A DNA stretch of 64,000 nt from Sphaerisporangium siamense (GCF_014205275.1 NZ_JACHND010000001.1:434001-498000); one strand, 5' to 3'. Numbered from the stretch's first letter, positions 42,117-51,000 are shown. Notes: generated by a model from the letters alone, not told the origin. Made by a program: numbers and translations.

Positions 42117-43154
42117 GTGACATCGATCGGCCTTGCCGTCATCGGGGCGGGCTATTGGGGACCCAACCTGGTGCGCAACGCCATGGCCACCCCCGAACTG
42201 CGCCTTGAGTGGCTGTGCGACCTCGACGAGGACCGCGCGAAGGCGGTGCTCGGCCGCTACACCACGGTGAGGCCGACCACATCCGTGGAGCAGGTGCTCG
42301 CCGACCCGGCCGTGGACGCCGTGGCGATCGCCACCCCGGCGCGCACGCACTTCGACCTGGTGCGCGCCGCCCTGGACGCCGGCAAGCACGTGCTGGTCGA
42401 GAAGCCCCTCACCCCGACCCACGCGGAGGGCGCCAAGCTGGTGGCCCTGGCCGAGGAGCGGAACCGGGTGCTCATGCTCGACCACACCTTCTGCTACACG
42501 CCGGTGGTCCGCAAGATCCGCGACCTGATCGCCACGGGCGAGGTCGGGGACGTGCAGTTCATCGACTCGGTCCGCATCAACCTGGGCCTGGTCCAGCCGG
42601 ACGTGGACGTCCTCTGGGACCTGGCGCCGCACGACCTGTCGATCCTCGACTTCGTGCTGCCGGAAGGGGTCTCCCCGGTGGCCGTCGCCGCGCAGAGCTC
42701 CGACCCGATCGGGGCGGGCAAGCCGTGCCTGGCCTACCTGACCGTGTGGCTGTCCTCGGGCGCCATCGCGCACGTGCACGTGAACTGGCTCAGCCCGACC
42801 AAGATCCGCACCGCCGTGATCGGCGGCTCGCGCCGCACGATCGTGTGGGACGACGTGAACCCGGCCCAGCGCCTCGCCGTGTACGACAGGGGGGTGGACC
42901 TTTCGGCCGTAGGGGAGGACGAGCGAAGGGCCGCCCTGATCTCCTATCGAACCGGTGACGTCGTCGTACCCGCCCTGCCCGAGCGCGAGGCGCTGCGTGG
43001 TGTGATGAGCGAGTTCGCGGCCTCGATCACCGAGGGCCGGGCTCCCCTGACCGACGGAAAGGCGGGGCTGCGCGTGCTCGCTCTGCTGGAAGCGGCGGGG
43101 CAAAGCATCCAAAATGACGGCAGACGAATCGACCTGGGGGGATCCACCCGATGA
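42117..43154 (+). CDS. Gfo/Idh/MocA family sugar-nucleotide oxidoreductase
   Basis: A 345-residue NAD(P)-dependent dehydrogenase. The Rossmann motif is 'LAVIGAGYWGPNLVRN', followed by 'AVAIATPARTHFDLVRAALDAGKHVLVEKPLTPT' (the EKP motif) and 'LMLDHTFCYTPVVRKIRDLI'. 'DLAPHDLSILDFVL' gives the catalytic region. Close relatives oxidise UDP-HexNAcA or dTDP-keto sugars to 3-keto products for amination. The GTG at 42117 follows GAGAGGAG. It heads the glycan operon, and its stop overlaps the next ATG. Confidence 0.9.
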   Translation: MTSIGLAVIGAGYWGPNLVRNAMATPELRLEWLCDLDEDRAKAVLGRYTTVRPTTSVEQVLADPAVDAVAIATPARTHFDLVRAALDAGKHVLVEKPLTPTHAEGAKLVALAEERNRVLMLDHTFCYTPVVRKIRDLIATGEVGDVQFIDSVRINLGLVQPDVDVLWDLAPHDLSILDFVLPEGVSPVAVAAQSSDPIGAGKPCLAYLTVWLSSGAIAHVHVNWLSPTKIRTAVIGGSRRTIVWDDVNPAQRLAVYDRGVDLSAVGEDERRAALISYRTGDVVVPALPEREALRGVMSEFAASITEGRAPLTDGKAGLRVLALLEAAGQSIQNDGRRIDLGGSTR

Positions 43155-44119
43155 TCAAGAACAGCCGCTGCCTGGTGACCGGGGGCGCGGGGACGATCGG
43201 CTCGACGATCGTCGACCAGCTCCTCGCCGCGGGCGCGGACGAGGTGGTCGTGCTCGACAACTTCGTCCGGGGCCGCCGGGCCAACCTCGCCGCCGCCGAG
43301 GCGGTGGCCGAGGGGCGCCTGCGCGTGGTCGAGGGCGACATCCGTGACACCACGCTGGTCCGCCAGGTCACCAAGGGCATGGACGTGGTCTTCCACCAGG
43401 CCGCCATCCGCATCACCCAGTGCGCCGAGGAGCCGCGCCTCGCCCTGCAGGTGCTGGTCGACGGCACCTACGAGGTCGTCGAGGCCGCCGCCGACGCGGG
43501 CGTGCGCAAGGTCGTCGCCGCCTCCTCCGCCTCGGTGTACGGCCTGGCCACCGAGTTCCCCACCCGCGAGGACCACCACCCGTACGACAACGACACCCTG
43601 TACGGGGCCGCCAAGACGTTCAACGAGGGCCTGCTGCGCAGCTTCAAGGCCATGCGCGGGCTCGACTACGTGGCGCTGCGGTACTTCAACGTGTACGGCC
43701 CGCGCATGGACATCCACGGCCTCTACACCGAGGTGCTGATCCGCTGGATGGAGCGCATCGAGAACGGCGAGGCCCCGCTGATCCTCGGCGACGGCCTGCA
43801 GACCATGGACTTCGTCTACACCGAGGACATCGCCCGCGCCAACCTCCTGGCCGCGGCGAGCGACGCCACCGACCAGGTGTTCAACATCGCCAGCTCCACC
43901 GAGACCAGCCTGCGTGAGCTGGCCGAGACGCTGATGTCGGTCATGGGACGCTCCGACCTCGGCCTGGAGTTCGGGCCCGCCCGCGCGGTGAACGGCGTCA
44001 CCCGCCGCCTCGCCGACGTGGACGCCGCCGCCGAGCGGCTCGGCTGGAAGGCCGAGATCGGCCTGGAGGAGGGCCTGCGCCGCCTCGTGGCATGGTGGCG
44101 CGACGAGAAGTCGCGGTGA
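43151..44119 (+). CDS. NAD-dependent sugar-nucleotide epimerase/dehydratase
   Basis: A 322-residue extended SDR. The motif is 'CLVTGGAGTIGSTIVDQLLAAG', with Asp in 'VVLDNFVRG' indicating NAD. Other motifs are 'VVFHQAAIR', catalytic 'SSASVYG' and 'YGAAKTFNEGLLRSF', and 'RYFNVYGPRMD'. It resembles UDP-glucose/UDP-GlcNAc 4-epimerases. The exact sugar cannot be fixed. It is coupled by ATGA to the gene before and by GTGA to the glycosyltransferase after it. Confidence 0.9.
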   Translation: MIKNSRCLVTGGAGTIGSTIVDQLLAAGADEVVVLDNFVRGRRANLAAAEAVAEGRLRVVEGDIRDTTLVRQVTKGMDVVFHQAAIRITQCAEEPRLALQVLVDGTYEVVEAAADAGVRKVVAASSASVYGLATEFPTREDHHPYDNDTLYGAAKTFNEGLLRSFKAMRGLDYVALRYFNVYGPRMDIHGLYTEVLIRWMERIENGEAPLILGDGLQTMDFVYTEDIARANLLAAASDATDQVFNIASSTETSLRELAETLMSVMGRSDLGLEFGPARAVNGVTRRLADVDAAAERLGWKAEIGLEEGLRRLVAWWRDEKSR

Positions 44120-45276
44120 ACGGCGCGATCGTCTACGCGGGAGGCACGCGCTACGACGGCGTGAGCGGCACGGACCGGCACATCGCCGACCGGCTCAGCG
44201 CGTACGCGGACGTCCTGTACGTCGATCCGCCCCGGCCGCTGCGCTCGGGCCTGCGCGACCCGGAGACCGGCAAGGCCGGCCACGTGCTGCGCCAGGCCGG
44301 GCCGCGGCTGTGGCGGCTGAGCCCGGTGGCCCCGCCCGCCGCCTACCGCCCGGGCGTGGACCGCGTCACCGCGGCCCTCGCCCGGCGCGCGGTCCGCGCG
44401 GCCGCCCGCGAGGCCGGCCTCGGCATCGGCGCCGTCGTCGTCGCGGGCACCACCGACCTGATGGACGTCCGGCGCGGCGCCCGCACCGTGCGCTTCGTCA
44501 CCGACGACCTGGTGGCAGGGGCCTCGCTCATCCGCATGTCCGCCGCCCGGCTCGCCCAGGCCGAGCGCCGCATGACGCGGCGCGCGAGCGAGGTCGTCGT
44601 CGTCTCCCCGGGCCTGGCCGAGCGGGTGGCGCTCATGGGCCGCACGGCGACGCTCGTCCCCAACGGGTGCGACGTGTCGGCGTACGCCGCGGTCGACGAC
44701 GCGCCGCACCCCGCCGACCTGCCCGCCGGCCTGGCCGCCACCCCGGTGGCGGGCTTCGTCGGCCACATCAACGCGCGCATCGACATCGCGCTGCTGGAGG
44801 CCGTCGCCGACACCGGGGTCCCGCTGGTGCTGGTCGGGCCGCGCGTCGGCGAGTACGAGCCCGAGCGCTGGCCCGCGCTCATCGGACGGGCCAACGTCCA
44901 CTGGGTGGGGCGCAAGCCCTACGAGGAGCTGCCGTCGTACCTGCGGCTCATCGACGTCGGCCTCACCCCCTACGCCGACTCGGAGTTCAACCGGGCGAGC
45001 TTCCCGCTGAAGACGCTCGAATACCTGGCGGCCGGGCGCGGGGTCGTCTCCACCGACCTCCCCGCCACCGCGTGGCTGGAGGCCGGGCCGTTGATCCCGG
45101 TCGCCCGCACCCCGGCGGAGTTCGCCGCGACCGTCACCGCGCACCTGCGCGTCGCGCGCACGTCCGCGCTCGCCGAACGGCGGCGGGCGTTCGCGGCGCG
45201 GCACGACTGGAACGAAAGGGTCCGCCTGCTGGCGGACCTCCTCGGAATCGACATCAGGGAGGTGGCCGGGCGATGA
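44116..45276 (+). CDS. Glycosyltransferase (GT4-like)
   Basis: A 386-residue GT-B enzyme. The N-terminal lobe begins 'GAIVYAGGTRYDGVSGTDRHIADRL'. The C-terminal lobe has 'VVVVSPGLAERVALMGRTATLVPNGCDVSAYA', 'AGFVGHINARIDIALLEAV', 'NVHWVGRKPYEELPSYLRLIDVGLTPY' and 'SFPLKTLEYLAAGRGVVSTDLPA', the usual donor-binding E-x7-E-like region. Donor and acceptor are unknown. GTG 44116 overlaps the previous stop; ATG 44092 is in frame but further inside. Confidence 0.88.
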   Translation: MNGAIVYAGGTRYDGVSGTDRHIADRLSAYADVLYVDPPRPLRSGLRDPETGKAGHVLRQAGPRLWRLSPVAPPAAYRPGVDRVTAALARRAVRAAAREAGLGIGAVVVAGTTDLMDVRRGARTVRFVTDDLVAGASLIRMSAARLAQAERRMTRRASEVVVVSPGLAERVALMGRTATLVPNGCDVSAYAAVDDAPHPADLPAGLAATPVAGFVGHINARIDIALLEAVADTGVPLVLVGPRVGEYEPERWPALIGRANVHWVGRKPYEELPSYLRLIDVGLTPYADSEFNRASFPLKTLEYLAAGRGVVSTDLPATAWLEAGPLIPVARTPAEFAATVTAHLRVARTSALAERRRAFAARHDWNERVRLLADLLGIDIREVAGR

Positions 45277-46397
45277 TCCCGGTGATGCGGCCGTGGTTCG
45301 GCCCGGAGGAGCAGGCGGCCGTCGGCGAGGTCATCGCCTCGGGCTGGGTCGCCCAGGGGCCGAGGGTCGCCGAGTTCGAGCGCAGGTTCGCTGCCAGCGT
45401 CCAGGCACGCCACGGCGTCGCCGCCTCCTCGTGCACGACCGCGCTCCACCTCGCCCTGGTGCTCGCCGGCATCGAGCCCGGCGACGAGGTCGTGGTGCCG
45501 TCGCTGTCGTTCATCGCGACCGCCAACGTCGTCAGGTACGTCGGCGCCACCCCGGTGTTCGCCGACATCGACCCGGCGACCGGCAACCTCACCGCCAAGA
45601 CCGTCGAGGCGGCCCGCACCCCGCGCACCCGCGCGGTGATCGTCGTCCACCAGGGCGGCGTGCCCGCCGACGTCGAGGAGATCCGCGCCGCCCACGACGG
45701 CCTCCTGCTCATCGAGGACGCCGCCTGCGCGGCCGGGTCCACCTACCGCGACCGGCCGGTGGGCGCGGGCGCGCACCTGGCGGCCTGGTCCTTCCACCCG
45801 CGCAAGCTGCTCACCACCGGCGAGGGCGGCATGCTCACCACCGACGACCCCGAGGTCGCCGCGCGGGCGAAGCGGCTGCGTGAGCACGGCATGAGCGTCA
45901 GCGCCGCCGACCGGCACGCCTCCGGCTCCACGGCCCCCGAGCAGTACACCGAGGTCGGCTACAACTACCGGATGACCGACCTGCAGGCGGCCGTCGGACT
46001 CGTGCAACTCGACAGGCTGCCCGAGATGGTGGCCCGGCGCAGGGCCCTCGCCGCGCGCTACCTGAACTTCCTGGGCGGCATCCCCGGGCTGACCGTCGTG
46101 CGCGACCCCGAGTACGGCACCTGCAACTTCCAGTCCTTCTGGATCGCCCTGCCCGACGACTTCCCCATGAGCCGGAACGAGCTGCTGGACTTCCTCGCCG
46201 CCCGCGGCGTCTCCGCCCGGCGCGGCATCATGGCCGCCCACCTGGAGCCCGCCTACGCCGGCACCGGCGCCCGGGAGCTGCCGGCCACCGAGTGGCTGAC
46301 CGCCAACTCGCTGATCCTGCCGCTGTTCCACAGCATGACCGACGCCGAGCACGACCAGGTCGTGGAAGCGATCCACGCCGCCGCCGCGGGCGGCTGA
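45273..46397 (+). CDS. DegT/DnrJ/EryC1 family sugar aminotransferase (first copy)
   Basis: A 374-residue PLP enzyme. Start 'MIPVMRPWFGPEEQAAVGEVIASGWVAQGP' matches the family. The cofactor region is 'AASSCTTALHLALVLAGIEPGDEVVVPSLSFIATANVV'. 'IEDAACAAGSTY' contains the Asp, and the Schiff-base Lys is in 'SFHPRKLLTTGEGGML'. It aminates a keto sugar nucleotide. It is coupled by ATGA to the glycosyltransferase. The second copy at 49874 is only distantly similar, so two different amino sugars or positions may be made. Confidence 0.92.
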   Translation: MIPVMRPWFGPEEQAAVGEVIASGWVAQGPRVAEFERRFAASVQARHGVAASSCTTALHLALVLAGIEPGDEVVVPSLSFIATANVVRYVGATPVFADIDPATGNLTAKTVEAARTPRTRAVIVVHQGGVPADVEEIRAAHDGLLLIEDAACAAGSTYRDRPVGAGAHLAAWSFHPRKLLTTGEGGMLTTDDPEVAARAKRLREHGMSVSAADRHASGSTAPEQYTEVGYNYRMTDLQAAVGLVQLDRLPEMVARRRALAARYLNFLGGIPGLTVVRDPEYGTCNFQSFWIALPDDFPMSRNELLDFLAARGVSARRGIMAAHLEPAYAGTGARELPATEWLTANSLILPLFHSMTDAEHDQVVEAIHAAAAGG

Positions 46398-46399
46398 CC

Positions 46400-47611
46400 G
46401 TGCGCGTCCTGGTGTACCCGCACGCCATGGAGGTCGGCGGCAGCCAGCTCAACGCCATCGAGCTCGGCGCCGCCGTCCAGGCGATGGGCCACGAGGTCGC
46501 CGTCATCGGCGAGCCGGGCCCGCTGGTCGAGTACGTCCACAAGGCGGGCCTCGAACACCTGCCGCTGGACCCGGGGCGGCGCCGTCCGTCCATGACCACG
46601 GTGCGCATGCTGCGCGAGCTGTCGGCGCGGCGCGGGCTCGACGTCATCCACGGGTACGAGTGGCCGCCGGGCGTGGAGGCGTTCTACGCGGGCCTGCGCG
46701 GCCCCGCCGCCGCGGTCTGCACGATCATGTCGATGGCGGTGGCGCCGTTCCTGCCGTCCTCGCTGCCGCTGGTCGTCGGCACCCGCGAGATCCAGGAGCA
46801 GGCGGCCCCGGGACGGCGGCACGTCCACCTCATCGAGCCGCCCGTCGACGTCGCCGCCAACGCCCCCGGCCACGACGCCGCCGGGTTCCGCCGCGAGTTC
46901 GGCCTGGAAGAAGGGCCCTTCGACCTCGTCGTGGTGAGCCGCCTCGCGCCGGAGCTGAAGCTCGAAGGCATCCTCACCGCCGTGGACGTCGTCGGCAGGC
47001 TCGCCGCCGAACTGGACATCCGGCTCGTCATCGTCGGCGACGGCGCGGCCCGCGCCCAGGTGGAGGAGCGCGCCGCCGCCGCCAACGCCGCCGCCGGCCG
47101 CCGCGTCGTCGTGCTCACCGGGCAGCTCCTCGACCCCCGGCCCGCGTACGCCGCCGCCACCGCGTGCCTGGCCATGGGAGGCTCGGCGCTGCGCTCGCTG
47201 GCGTTCGCCAAGCCGCTCATCGTGCAGGGCGAGGTGGGCTTCTTCGAGCTGCTCACCCCCGAGACCGAGAAGATCTTCCTCAGCCAGGGCTGGTACGGCA
47301 TCGGCCGCGCCCCCGAGGAGGGCGCCCCCAAGCTGGAGAGCATGCTGCGCGGCCTCTACGCCGGCCCGGGGCTGCGGCGCGAGCTCGGCGAGTACGGCAG
47401 GCGGCTGGTCGTCGAACGCTTCAGCCTGGAGCGGGCCGCGCGCGTCCAGCTCTCCATCTACGAGCAGGCGGTCAGCGAGCGGCTCGCGACCCTGGACGCG
47501 GTCGGCACCGCGGCCGGGGTGCTGCGCTACAAGCTGCGCCGCAAGTACGAGCGGTGGCGCGGCACCCACGCCCAGGACGACTTCAACGCCGTGGCGCGGA
47601 GGCCCGGGTGA
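46400..47611 (+). CDS. Glycosyltransferase (GT4-like)
   Basis: A 403-residue GT-B enzyme starting 'VRVLVYPHAMEVGGSQLNAIELGAAVQAMGHEVAVIGEPGPL', the N-terminal acceptor lobe typical of GT4. The donor lobe has 'FDLVVVSRLAPELKLEGILTAVDVVGRLA', 'IRLVIVGDGAARAQVEERA' and 'RPAYAAATACLAMGGSALRSLAFAKPLIVQGEVGFFE'. The GTG at 46400 lies 2 nt after the aminotransferase stop. The substrate is unknown. Its stop overlaps the start of a mini-ORF that leads to the flippase. Confidence 0.88.
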   Translation: MRVLVYPHAMEVGGSQLNAIELGAAVQAMGHEVAVIGEPGPLVEYVHKAGLEHLPLDPGRRRPSMTTVRMLRELSARRGLDVIHGYEWPPGVEAFYAGLRGPAAAVCTIMSMAVAPFLPSSLPLVVGTREIQEQAAPGRRHVHLIEPPVDVAANAPGHDAAGFRREFGLEEGPFDLVVVSRLAPELKLEGILTAVDVVGRLAAELDIRLVIVGDGAARAQVEERAAAANAAAGRRVVVLTGQLLDPRPAYAAATACLAMGGSALRSLAFAKPLIVQGEVGFFELLTPETEKIFLSQGWYGIGRAPEEGAPKLESMLRGLYAGPGLRRELGEYGRRLVVERFSLERAARVQLSIYEQAVSERLATLDAVGTAAGVLRYKLRRKYERWRGTHAQDDFNAVARRPG

Positions 47612-47658
47612 CCGATCTGGTTCCCATGGCCGGCGCGGGCGGCGGGAGGGCCGCATGA
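47608..47658 (+). CDS. Interlocked mini-ORF between glycosyltransferase and flippase
   Basis: A 16-codon frame. GTG 47608 overlaps the glycosyltransferase stop (GTGA), and TGA 47656-47658 overlaps the flippase ATG (ATGA). It bridges the 43-nt gap exactly. Its second half contains GGCGGGAGGG, the flippase ribosome site. The peptide (VTDLVPMAGAGGGRAA) has no domain, and translational coupling is the likely purpose if it is used. Confidence 0.35.
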   Translation: MTDLVPMAGAGGGRAA

Positions 47659-49127
47659 CCGACCTCGATCCCGGATCCGGCCCCCCGGCTCAGGCCCCGG
47701 CGGACACCTCTTCGCTGCGGGCCAAGGCGGGCAAGGCGCTCGGGCTCAGCTTCGTCAGCACCATCGCCGCGCGCCTCGGCACGCTCGCCATCGGGATCAC
47801 GCTCGCGCGCGTGCTCGGCCCGCACGAGTTCGGCACGTTCGCGGTCGCGCTCGTCGCGCTGCTCGCCATGCTGAGCATCAACGAGCTCGGCGTCAGCCTG
47901 GCCATCGTCCGCTGGCCCGACGAGCCGCGCGCGATCATCCCGACCGTGGCCACGCTGTCGGCCGGGTTCAGCGTGCTCGTCTGCGGCGCGTTCATGCTCG
48001 CCGCGCCCGCGTTCGCCGAGGCCATGGGCAACCCCGCCGCCACCGGACCCGTCCGGGTGCTCTCCCTCAGCGTGCTCATCAACGGCCTGGTCGCGACGTC
48101 CGCCGCGGTGATCCAGCGGCGCTTCCTGCAGGGCCGCAAGATGATCGCCGACCAGGTGGACAACTGGCTCGGCGCGCTGGTGTCCCTGGGGCTGGCCCTG
48201 ACCGGCTGGGGCGCGATGAGCCTGGCCGTCGGCCGGGTCGCCGGGTCCCTGGCCGGCGGGGCGCTGCTGATCCGTTTCTCGCCCGAACGGCTGCGGTTCG
48301 GCTTCGACCGGGACGTGGCCCGGCGGCTGCTGGCGTTCGGCGTGCCGCTCGCCGGGTCGTCCCTGCTGGTCTTCGCCGTCGGGTACGCCGACCAGCTCGT
48401 CATCGGCCACCTGCTCGGGTCCACGGCGCTCGGCTTCTACGTGCTGGCCGTGAACCTGTCGGGATGGCCGGTCGCGGTGTTCTCGCAGCCGGTGCGCGCG
48501 GTGGCGCCCGCCGCGTTCGCCCGCCTCCAGCACGACCGCCCGACGCTGAACCGGTCGTTCGTCGCGGTCGCCGGGCTGCTCGTCGGGCTCACCCTCCCGA
48601 TCTGCCTGCTGCTCAGCGGCGCCGCGCCTTCCGTCATCCGCTTCGTGTACGGGCGGGAGTGGGAGCCGGCGGCCGTCGCCCTGGCCGGGCTCGGCGTGCT
48701 CGCCGGGCTGCGCATCTTCTTCGAGCTGATCTACGACTACCTGGTCGTCCTCGAACGCTCCCGCGCGGTGCTCGCCGTCCAGGCCCTGTGGCTGGTCGTG
48801 CTGGTCCCCGCCATGTGGATCGGCGTGAGCAGGGACGGGCTGCGCGGCGCGGCCATCGCGCTGGTCGCGGTCGCGGCGATCGTCGTGCTGCCCACCTACC
48901 TGGGGCAGTTGCGCGGCTCCGGGGTCGGCCTGGCGGACCTCGCCGCGAACCTCTGGCAGGCGGTGCTCGCCGCCCTCGCCGTCGGAGCCGCCGGGGTCCT
49001 CGCCGTGCGCACCCTCTCGCCCGACCTCGTGGTGCTCGCCGCCTCCGGGCTGTTCGCGGTGCTCGTCGTGGGGGCGTACGGGTACCGCAGGCGCGGCGTG
49101 CTGCGCGCCGTCAAGGAGACGTCATGA
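47655..49127 (+). CDS. Lipid-linked oligosaccharide flippase (Wzx/MOP family)
   Basis: A 490-residue membrane protein with about 14 helices. The polysaccharide-exporter pattern includes 'GLSFVSTIAARLGTLAIGITLARVLGPHEFGTFAVALVALLAMLSINELGVSLAIVRWP' and a second half starting 'RRLLAFGVPLAGSSLLVFAVGYADQLVIGHLLGSTALGFYVLAVNLSGWPV'. It should move lipid-linked repeat units across the membrane for the polymerase encoded at 55470. The ATG is preceded by GGGAGGG. Its stop overlaps the start of another mini-ORF. Confidence 0.9.
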   Translation: MTDLDPGSGPPAQAPADTSSLRAKAGKALGLSFVSTIAARLGTLAIGITLARVLGPHEFGTFAVALVALLAMLSINELGVSLAIVRWPDEPRAIIPTVATLSAGFSVLVCGAFMLAAPAFAEAMGNPAATGPVRVLSLSVLINGLVATSAAVIQRRFLQGRKMIADQVDNWLGALVSLGLALTGWGAMSLAVGRVAGSLAGGALLIRFSPERLRFGFDRDVARRLLAFGVPLAGSSLLVFAVGYADQLVIGHLLGSTALGFYVLAVNLSGWPVAVFSQPVRAVAPAAFARLQHDRPTLNRSFVAVAGLLVGLTLPICLLLSGAAPSVIRFVYGREWEPAAVALAGLGVLAGLRIFFELIYDYLVVLERSRAVLAVQALWLVVLVPAMWIGVSRDGLRGAAIALVAVAAIVVLPTYLGQLRGSGVGLADLAANLWQAVLAALAVGAAGVLAVRTLSPDLVVLAASGLFAVLVVGAYGYRRRGVLRAVKETS

Positions 49128-49210
49128 CCGCCGCCCCGCGCGCACGGCCGCGCACCGGCCTGGGAGGATTCGTGCCGGGCCGCACCACGAGGTCGAAGGA
49201 GCTCCGATGA
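49124..49210 (+). CDS. Interlocked mini-ORF between flippase and acetyltransferase
   Basis: A 28-codon frame. ATG 49124 overlaps the flippase stop (ATGA), and TGA 49208-49210 overlaps the next ATG at 49207 (ATGA). It spans the 79-nt gap exactly. The peptide starts MTAAPRARPR, ends RTTRSKELR, and is strongly basic. It has no family. The AAGGAG site of the next gene lies inside it. Confidence 0.4.
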   Translation: MTAAPRARPRTGLGGFVPGRTTRSKELR

Positions 49211-49872
49211 CGCCGCTTCTCCTCATCGGAGCGGGCGGGCTGGCGCGGGAGGTCGCCCAGCTCGTCCACGCCATCAACGACGCCTCCCCCACCTGGGACC
49301 TGCTCGGCCACCTGGACGACGACCCGGCGAAGCAGGGCGCCGTCGTGGACGGCGTGCCCGTGCTCGCCGGGTCCTCCGAGGTGTTCAAGCGGGAGGACGC
49401 GCGGGTCGTCATCTGCACGGCCGGCCCGCGCGACACCGCGAGCCGCGCCCGCATCGCCGCCCGCCTCGCCCTGCCCGGCGAGCGGTACGCCACGCTCGTC
49501 CACCCGTCCGCCTCGGTGTCCCGGTCGTCCGCCATCGGACCGGGGTCCATCGTGCTGGCCCAGGTCGTGATGACCGCCGCCGTCTCCGTGGGCGCGCACG
49601 TGTGCGTGATGCCGCACGTCACCCTCACCCACGACGACGTGGTCGAGGACTACGCCACCATCGCCTCGGGCGCGCGGTTCGCCGGAGGCGTGCGCGTCGG
49701 GCGCGGCGCCTACGTCGGGGCCGGAGCCCTCGTCCGCGAGACCCTCACGATCGGCCCGCACGCCCTGGTCGGCATGGGCTCCGTCGTGACCAAGAACGTC
49801 CCCGCCCAGGAGGTCTGGGCGGGCGTGCCCGCGAAATTCATCCGTCCCGCCACAGTCATCACGGAGCACTGA
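49207..49872 (+). CDS. NeuD/PglD-type sugar O/N-acetyltransferase
   Basis: A 221-residue enzyme. The N-terminal Rossmann-like part is 'LLLIGAGGLAREVAQLVHAIN', followed by a left-handed beta-helix of hexapeptide repeats ('SAIGPGSIVLAQVVMTAAVSVGAHVCVMPHVTLTHDDVVEDYATIASGA'). The catalytic His lies in 'TLTHDD'. It ends 'VVTKNVPAQEVWAGVPAKFIRP'. It probably acetylates the amino sugar made by the neighbouring aminotransferase, whose gene starts 1 nt later. The ATG follows AAGGAG. Confidence 0.9.
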   Translation: MTPLLLIGAGGLAREVAQLVHAINDASPTWDLLGHLDDDPAKQGAVVDGVPVLAGSSEVFKREDARVVICTAGPRDTASRARIAARLALPGERYATLVHPSASVSRSSAIGPGSIVLAQVVMTAAVSVGAHVCVMPHVTLTHDDVVEDYATIASGARFAGGVRVGRGAYVGAGALVRETLTIGPHALVGMGSVVTKNVPAQEVWAGVPAKFIRPATVITEH

Positions 49873-49873
49873 A

Positions 49874-50971
49874 ATGATCCCATTCGTCGATCTGCGCGCC
49901 GCCCACGCCGAGGTGGCCGACGAGGTGCAGCAGGGCTTCGACCGCGTGCTCCAGGACACCGCCTTCGTCCAGGGGCCGGACGTCGCCGCGTTCGAGCAGG
50001 AGTACGCGGAGTTCTCCGGCGTGCCGCACTGCGTCGGCGTCGGCAACGGCACCGACGCGATCGAGCTGTGCCTGCGCGCCGCCGGCCTTGAGCCCGGCTC
50101 GGGCGCCGTGCTGCCCGCCAACACCTTCGTCGCCACGGCCGAGGCCGTCGTGCGCGCGGGACTGCGCCCCGTGCTCGCCGACTGCGACGACGACCACCTG
50201 CTCATCGACCCGGCCGCCGCCGAAGCCGCCATCGGGCCGGACACGGCCGCCGTCCTGCCCGTCCACCTGTACGGCCAGCAGGCGCCGATGGCGGCCGTGC
50301 ACGACCTCGCCGCCCGCCACGGCCTCACCGTCGTCGAGGACGCCGCCCAGTCGCAGGGGTCCCTGCAGGAGGGACGGCCCCCGGTCGGCCTCGCCTCCAC
50401 GAGCTTCTACCCGGGCAAGAACCTCGGCGCCTACGGCGAGGCGGGCGCCGTCCTCACCTCCTCGCCCGAGCTGGCGACGGCCGTCCGGCTGCTCACCAAC
50501 CACGGCAGCCGGCACAAGTACCAGCACGAGACGCTCGGCTTCAACTCCCGCCTCGACACCCTGCAGGCCGTGGTACTGCGCGCCAAGCTCAAGCGCCTCG
50601 CCCGCTGGAACGAGCTGCGTCGCGCCGCCGCCGAGCGCTACGACAAGCTGCTGTCCGGCGTGGAGGGCGTCCGCCTGCCCCGCGTCGCCCCCGGCAACCT
50701 GCACGTCTGGCACCTGTACGTCATCCGCGTCCCGCAGCGCGACAAGGTGATGGCCGGCCTCCACGCCGCCGGCGTCCAGGCCCAGATCCACTACCCCTAC
50801 CCCGTCCACCTGACCCCGGCCTTCCGCGACCTCGGCTACGGCCCCGGCGACTTCCCCGTCGCGGAGAAGGCCGCCACCGAGATCCTCTCCCTCCCCATGC
50901 ACCCGCACCTGACCCCGTCCCAGCAGGAACGGGTCACCGAAACCCTCGACAAGGTCCTCAGCAGCCTCTGA
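49874..50971 (+). CDS. DegT/DnrJ/EryC1 family sugar aminotransferase (second copy)
   Basis: A 365-residue PLP enzyme. 'MIPFVDLRAAHAEVADEVQQGFDRVLQDTAFVQGPDVAAFEQEYAEF' is the typical start of the FdtB/WecE/WlbC group. 'VGVGNGTDAIELCLRAAGLEPGSGAVLPANTFVATAEAV', 'VEDAAQSQGS' and the PLP Lys in 'SFYPGKNLGAYGEAGAV' follow. With the Gfo/Idh dehydrogenase at the operon start and the acetyltransferase just before, the three steps oxidise, aminate and acetylate make an acetamido sugar; this is inference from family roles. It is the last gene of the operon. Confidence 0.92.
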   Translation: MIPFVDLRAAHAEVADEVQQGFDRVLQDTAFVQGPDVAAFEQEYAEFSGVPHCVGVGNGTDAIELCLRAAGLEPGSGAVLPANTFVATAEAVVRAGLRPVLADCDDDHLLIDPAAAEAAIGPDTAAVLPVHLYGQQAPMAAVHDLAARHGLTVVEDAAQSQGSLQEGRPPVGLASTSFYPGKNLGAYGEAGAVLTSSPELATAVRLLTNHGSRHKYQHETLGFNSRLDTLQAVVLRAKLKRLARWNELRRAAAERYDKLLSGVEGVRLPRVAPGNLHVWHLYVIRVPQRDKVMAGLHAAGVQAQIHYPYPVHLTPAFRDLGYGPGDFPVAEKAATEILSLPMHPHLTPSQQERVTETLDKVLSSL

Positions 50972-51000
50972 CGGCCCGCCGGAGCCGGTGGGGCGGGCGC

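Noticed and set aside
44092-44115. Upstream ATG as start of the first glycosyltransferase
   Set aside because: It lies inside the epimerase C-terminus and would add eight residues not typical of the family. GTG 44116 overlaps the stop in the coupling pattern used throughout this operon.
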